From assembly GCA_016207765.1 (NCBI GenBank), contig JACQOY010000096.1:1-8382 (forward strand): 8,382 bases of DNA. Reading direction: 5' to 3'. Each line of letters opens with the position of its first letter. The first letter of the stretch is position 1. The notes under the pieces were generated by a model. It was not told where the DNA came from. It made no database searches and saw only the letters and a list, made by a program, of their open reading frames with translations. This DNA comes from Deltaproteobacteria bacterium (lineage in GTDB: Bacteria > UBA10199 > SBBF01). Below, piece after piece: positions 6,731 through 8,382 of the stretch. A program made the translations under genes and the position numbers.

Positions 6731-7162
6731 ATGGGCGAACACATGACAACGACCGCACCGCATATAACCTTGACCGCTTCTTACGACATTTGCGCCGCCC
6801 ATCAGTTGAATCGGCCCGATTGGGACAGCGCCAAAAACCGGGCCGCTTTCGGCCATTGTGCCGATCTTCACGGGCATCAGTACAAGCTGGAAGTGACGCT
6901 GGAGGGGAATATCCCGGCCGAAACAGGAATGATCATCAACGGCTACGAGATCGACCGGATCGTCCGTGAAAAAATCATGAGCCGGATCGACCACAAATTT
7001 TTGAACAAGGACATCCCCTTTTTTCAGGAAAATCTCCCCACGGCTGAATGGATTTCGGTCTGGGCTTTTGGTGAATTGAAAAACGCCTTTCCGCCGAATT
7101 GCCGTCTGAAAAAAATCCGGTTGTATGAAACCCCCAACCTTTATGCCGAATATTCCGGGTAG
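6731..7162 (+). CDS. queD: 6-carboxytetrahydropterin synthase / 6-pyruvoyl-tetrahydropterin synthase family (QueD-like)
   Basis: A 143-residue T-fold enzyme using the FolE product. QueD makes 6-carboxy-5,6,7,8-tetrahydropterin for queuosine; PTPS makes 6-pyruvoyl-tetrahydropterin. Zinc ligands are His24 (AAHQL), His47 and His49 (CADLHGH). Cys43 is the catalytic thiol in CxxxHGH. Asp87-His88 (IDHKFLN), Glu106 (PTAE) and the pterin-binding Glu133 (LYETPN) are present. The Cys rather than Glu argues against the PTPS-III type that substitutes for FolB, and fits folB being present nearby. ATG 6731 lies 6 bases after folE; ATG 6743 is an alternative four residues in. No other queuosine genes (queC, queE, queF) are in view, so QueD versus PTPS is not settled. 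Its stop codon TAG (7160-7162) belongs to a perfect 28-base palindrome, and its 3' end overlaps the next gene. Confidence 0.88.
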   Translation: MGEHMTTTAPHITLTASYDICAAHQLNRPDWDSAKNRAAFGHCADLHGHQYKLEVTLEGNIPAETGMIINGYEIDRIVREKIMSRIDHKFLNKDIPFFQENLPTAEWISVWAFGELKNAFPPNCRLKKIRLYETPNLYAEYSG

Positions 7163-8294
7163 GGGCGCACGGCCGTGCGCCCCTACAGAAATCAGAAACA
7201 TTATTTTTGATTGGTCCGGCACCCTTTTTGACGATTTTGAAGTCTCTCACCATTCCACCATCGCCACCCTTAAAGCTTTCGGCGGAAAACACATTTCCAT
7301 CCACGACTACAAGGAGCATTTCGTCCTCCCCGCCTGGAAATTCTACCGGCGTTTTCTGAAAAGCGCCGACATGGATGCCGTGACCCATTTTTATTTCGAG
7401 TATTTCATGCACCATATTGAAAAAGGAAAGCTCTACCCCCAAGCAAGAGAGAATTTAAAAAGGGCCAAAGAGGCGGGAATGCGGCTTTTTATCTGCTCAA
7501 CCGTCCGTCAGGACCTTTTGGAGAAAATGGTCCGTCATTTAAGGATCGGTCATCTCTTCGACGGAATTTTCGGCAGTGTGCGAGACAAGGAAAAGAGGCT
7601 TCCGAATATCTGTCACAAGCTTGGATTAAGAAAAGATCGGACGATCTATGCCGGCGATATGGAGCACGATCTGGCGGCGGCGAAAAAGACCGGGGTTCTC
7701 TCGGCCGCTTTCTTATGCGGTTATCAGGCCTCACACCGTCTCCTCGATGCGGCTCCCGATTTTGTGTGGAATGATCACGGGAGTTTGGGGAAATTTTTGG
7801 ATAAAATCCCCCCTCCCTTGAGGGGAGGGGGTAGGGGGGCGGGTGATCAGGAGGTCACCCTCTCCCTAACCCTCCCCCCTCGAGGGGGAGGGGATTCATT
7901 TCCAATTCCCACCGTCGGCGCCTTGATCTTCAACAAAGGCGATATTTTTCTTGTCCAGACGCACAAGTGGAGCCACACCTTCGGCATCCCCGGCGGAAAA
8001 ATCAAAAAAGGGGAAACGATGGAAGAGGCGCTCAAGCGCGAGATTTGGGAAGAGACAAGGCTCAAAATAAAAAACATCCGCTGGGCGCTCGTTCAGGATT
8101 CCATCAACTCAAAAGAATTCCACAAGCTTGACCGGCATTTTCTTCTCCTTAATTTCATCGCCGATACCGACTCGCGCAAATTTAGACTCAACGAGGAGGC
8201 GGAAAGCGGCTTTTGGGTGAACCCGCGTACCGCTCTTAAACTCCGCTTAAATCAGCCGACGCGGGTGTTGCTCAATCACTATCTGTCTTTTTGA
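7125..8294 (+). CDS. HAD-family hydrolase fused to a Nudix hydrolase
   Basis: Residues 24-227 are a HAD hydrolase: motif I FDWSGTLFDD (nucleophile Asp29), an alpha-helical cap about 37-100, motif II ICSTVRQ (Ser125/Thr126), motif III Lys near 155-157, and motif IV YAGDMEHD (Asp178, Asp182). The usual second Asp of motif I (DxD) is Ser31. Residues 260-389 are a Nudix domain with the box GKIKKGETMEEALKREIWEE (291-310) continuing TRL, so only the late Gly of the consensus is replaced (Arg312). The linker (228-257) is exactly the translation of a G/C-rich inverted repeat. Nudix enzymes cleave nucleoside diphosphate-type bonds; HAD enzymes commonly remove phosphates. Placement after folE suggests dihydroneopterin triphosphate as substrate, which is inference. 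ATG 7125 overlaps queD by 38 bases; ATG 7143 is an alternative. Neither has a ribosome site, so translational coupling is likely. No usable ATG precedes the Nudix part alone. Confidence 0.87.
   Translation: MKPPTFMPNIPGRGARPCAPTEIRNIIFDWSGTLFDDFEVSHHSTIATLKAFGGKHISIHDYKEHFVLPAWKFYRRFLKSADMDAVTHFYFEYFMHHIEKGKLYPQARENLKRAKEAGMRLFICSTVRQDLLEKMVRHLRIGHLFDGIFGSVRDKEKRLPNICHKLGLRKDRTIYAGDMEHDLAAAKKTGVLSAAFLCGYQASHRLLDAAPDFVWNDHGSLGKFLDKIPPPLRGGGRGAGDQEVTLSLTLPPRGGGDSFPIPTVGALIFNKGDIFLVQTHKWSHTFGIPGGKIKKGETMEEALKREIWEETRLKIKNIRWALVQDSINSKEFHKLDRHFLLLNFIADTDSRKFRLNEEAESGFWVNPRTALKLRLNQPTRVLLNHYLSF
7159..7186. repeat. Perfect 28-base palindrome (REP-like, GTAGGGGCGC type)
   Basis: The arms GTAGGGGCGCACGG and CCGTGCGCCCCTAC are exact reverse complements with no spacer, centred between 7172 and 7173. 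Short palindromes of the GTAGGGGC...GCCCCTAC type recur in intergenic regions of many bacterial genomes. Here it sits at the queD/HAD junction, provides the queD stop codon (TAG, 7160-7162) and, in the other frame, is translated as GRGARPCAPT in the HAD N-terminus (about residues 12-21). Confidence 0.85.
7806..7895. repeat. 90-base G/C-rich inverted repeat inside the HAD-Nudix gene
   Basis: Ends are ATCCCC (7806-7811) and GGGGAT (7890-7895). Each half is itself a near-palindrome (CCCTCCCTTGAGGGGAGGG on the left; CCCTCCCCCCTCGAGGGGGA on the right), and the halves are imperfect inverted copies meeting around GGGTGATCAGGAGGTCACCC (7841-7860). The element is exactly 30 codons and starts in phase, so the reading frame is kept: it encodes IPPPLRGGGRGAGDQ and EVTLSLTLPPRGGGD. 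The base composition differs sharply from the flanking code. This pattern fits a dispersed repeat inserted at, or forming, the domain junction. Confidence 0.8.
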
Positions 8295-8323
8295 TTGGGC
8301 ATCCCGCCAGGCACTCAAACCGA

Positions 8324-8352
8324 TTGACATATATCAATTAATTGTTTACTAT
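8324..8352 (+). promoter_or_regulatory. Sigma-70-like promoter pointing out of the window
   Basis: TTGACA (8324-8329) is a perfect -35 box; 17 bases later TACTAT (8347-8352) matches the -10 consensus at four positions including the key second A and last T. It lies in an abruptly AT-rich tract 30 bases after the HAD-Nudix stop codon and would drive a gene right of position 8382. Confidence 0.6.
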
Positions 8353-8362
8353 AAGAAACAAT
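8341..8362. promoter_or_regulatory. Operator-like dyad over the -10 box
   Basis: ATTGTTT (8341-8347) and AAACAAT (8356-8362) are exact inverted arms around ACTATAAG. The dyad covers the -10 region of the rightward promoter, the classic place for a repressor site. A perfect CAATTAATTG palindrome (8335-8344) overlaps its left arm inside the -10/-35 spacer. AT-rich DNA makes chance dyads common, so this is tentative. Confidence 0.42.
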
Positions 8363-8382
8363 AAATATAAAAAACAAAGTAC

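Noticed and set aside
6092..7222. Long open frame (376 codons) on the minus strand across folE and queD
   Set aside because: It is antisense to two genes with intact catalytic motifs, and its product is His/Phe/Pro-rich without any family resemblance, typical of a codon-bias shadow.
7806..7895. CRISPR array or telomere-like repeat
   Set aside because: There are only two copies, inverted rather than direct, with no regular spacers.

Overview
The window looks like bacterial chromosome with mixed GC content and dense, two-strand gene packing. Two predicted exported proteins with cleavable signal peptides suggest a Gram-negative or similar diderm bacterium. Several genes have no recognisable family, and G/C-rich palindromic repeats sit in gene junctions. 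Both fit an uncultured or deep-branching lineage, possibly deltaproteobacterial in the broad sense, but nothing here fixes the taxon.

Layout. (1) Bases 2-1231 hold the 3' part of a phosphohexomutase gene that enters from the left edge. (2) Bases 1338-2510 encode a 390-residue protein with a helical repeat-like front and a transglutaminase-like end. It faces, tail to tail with a 1-base gap, an unrecognised 283-residue gene on the minus strand (2512-3363). Bases 3364-3529 show no gene. (3) Minus-strand pair 4697-3530: an exported START/SRPBCC-like protein and an exported small protein with an RcsF/YbjQ-like core, overlapping by 11 bases. (4) Bases 4822-5526 encode a multi-pass membrane protein of the urate hydroxylase (PuuD) N-terminal family. 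(5) A 140-base long inverted repeat (5532-5671) fills the convergent junction with folB. (6) Pterin block: folB (minus, 6036-5668) diverges from folE (6080-6724), queD-like (6731-7162) and a HAD-Nudix fusion (7125-8294). (7) An AT-rich promoter/operator-like region at the right edge points out of the window.

How the genes could work together. FolE makes 7,8-dihydroneopterin triphosphate from GTP. The queD-like enzyme can take it towards 6-carboxytetrahydropterin (queuosine/deazapurine route) or a related pterin. FolB acts on dephosphorylated dihydroneopterin on the folate route. The two steps between FolE and FolB are pyrophosphate removal, done by Nudix enzymes in known cases, and removal of the last phosphate by a phosphatase. 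The HAD-Nudix fusion at the end of the folE operon has the domain classes for both. This assignment is the main hypothesis from the window; it is inference.

Three unrelated palindromic repeats each touch a coding boundary in the right half. One supplies the folB stop codon, one supplies the queD stop codon and part of the HAD N-terminus, and one is translated in frame as the HAD-Nudix linker.
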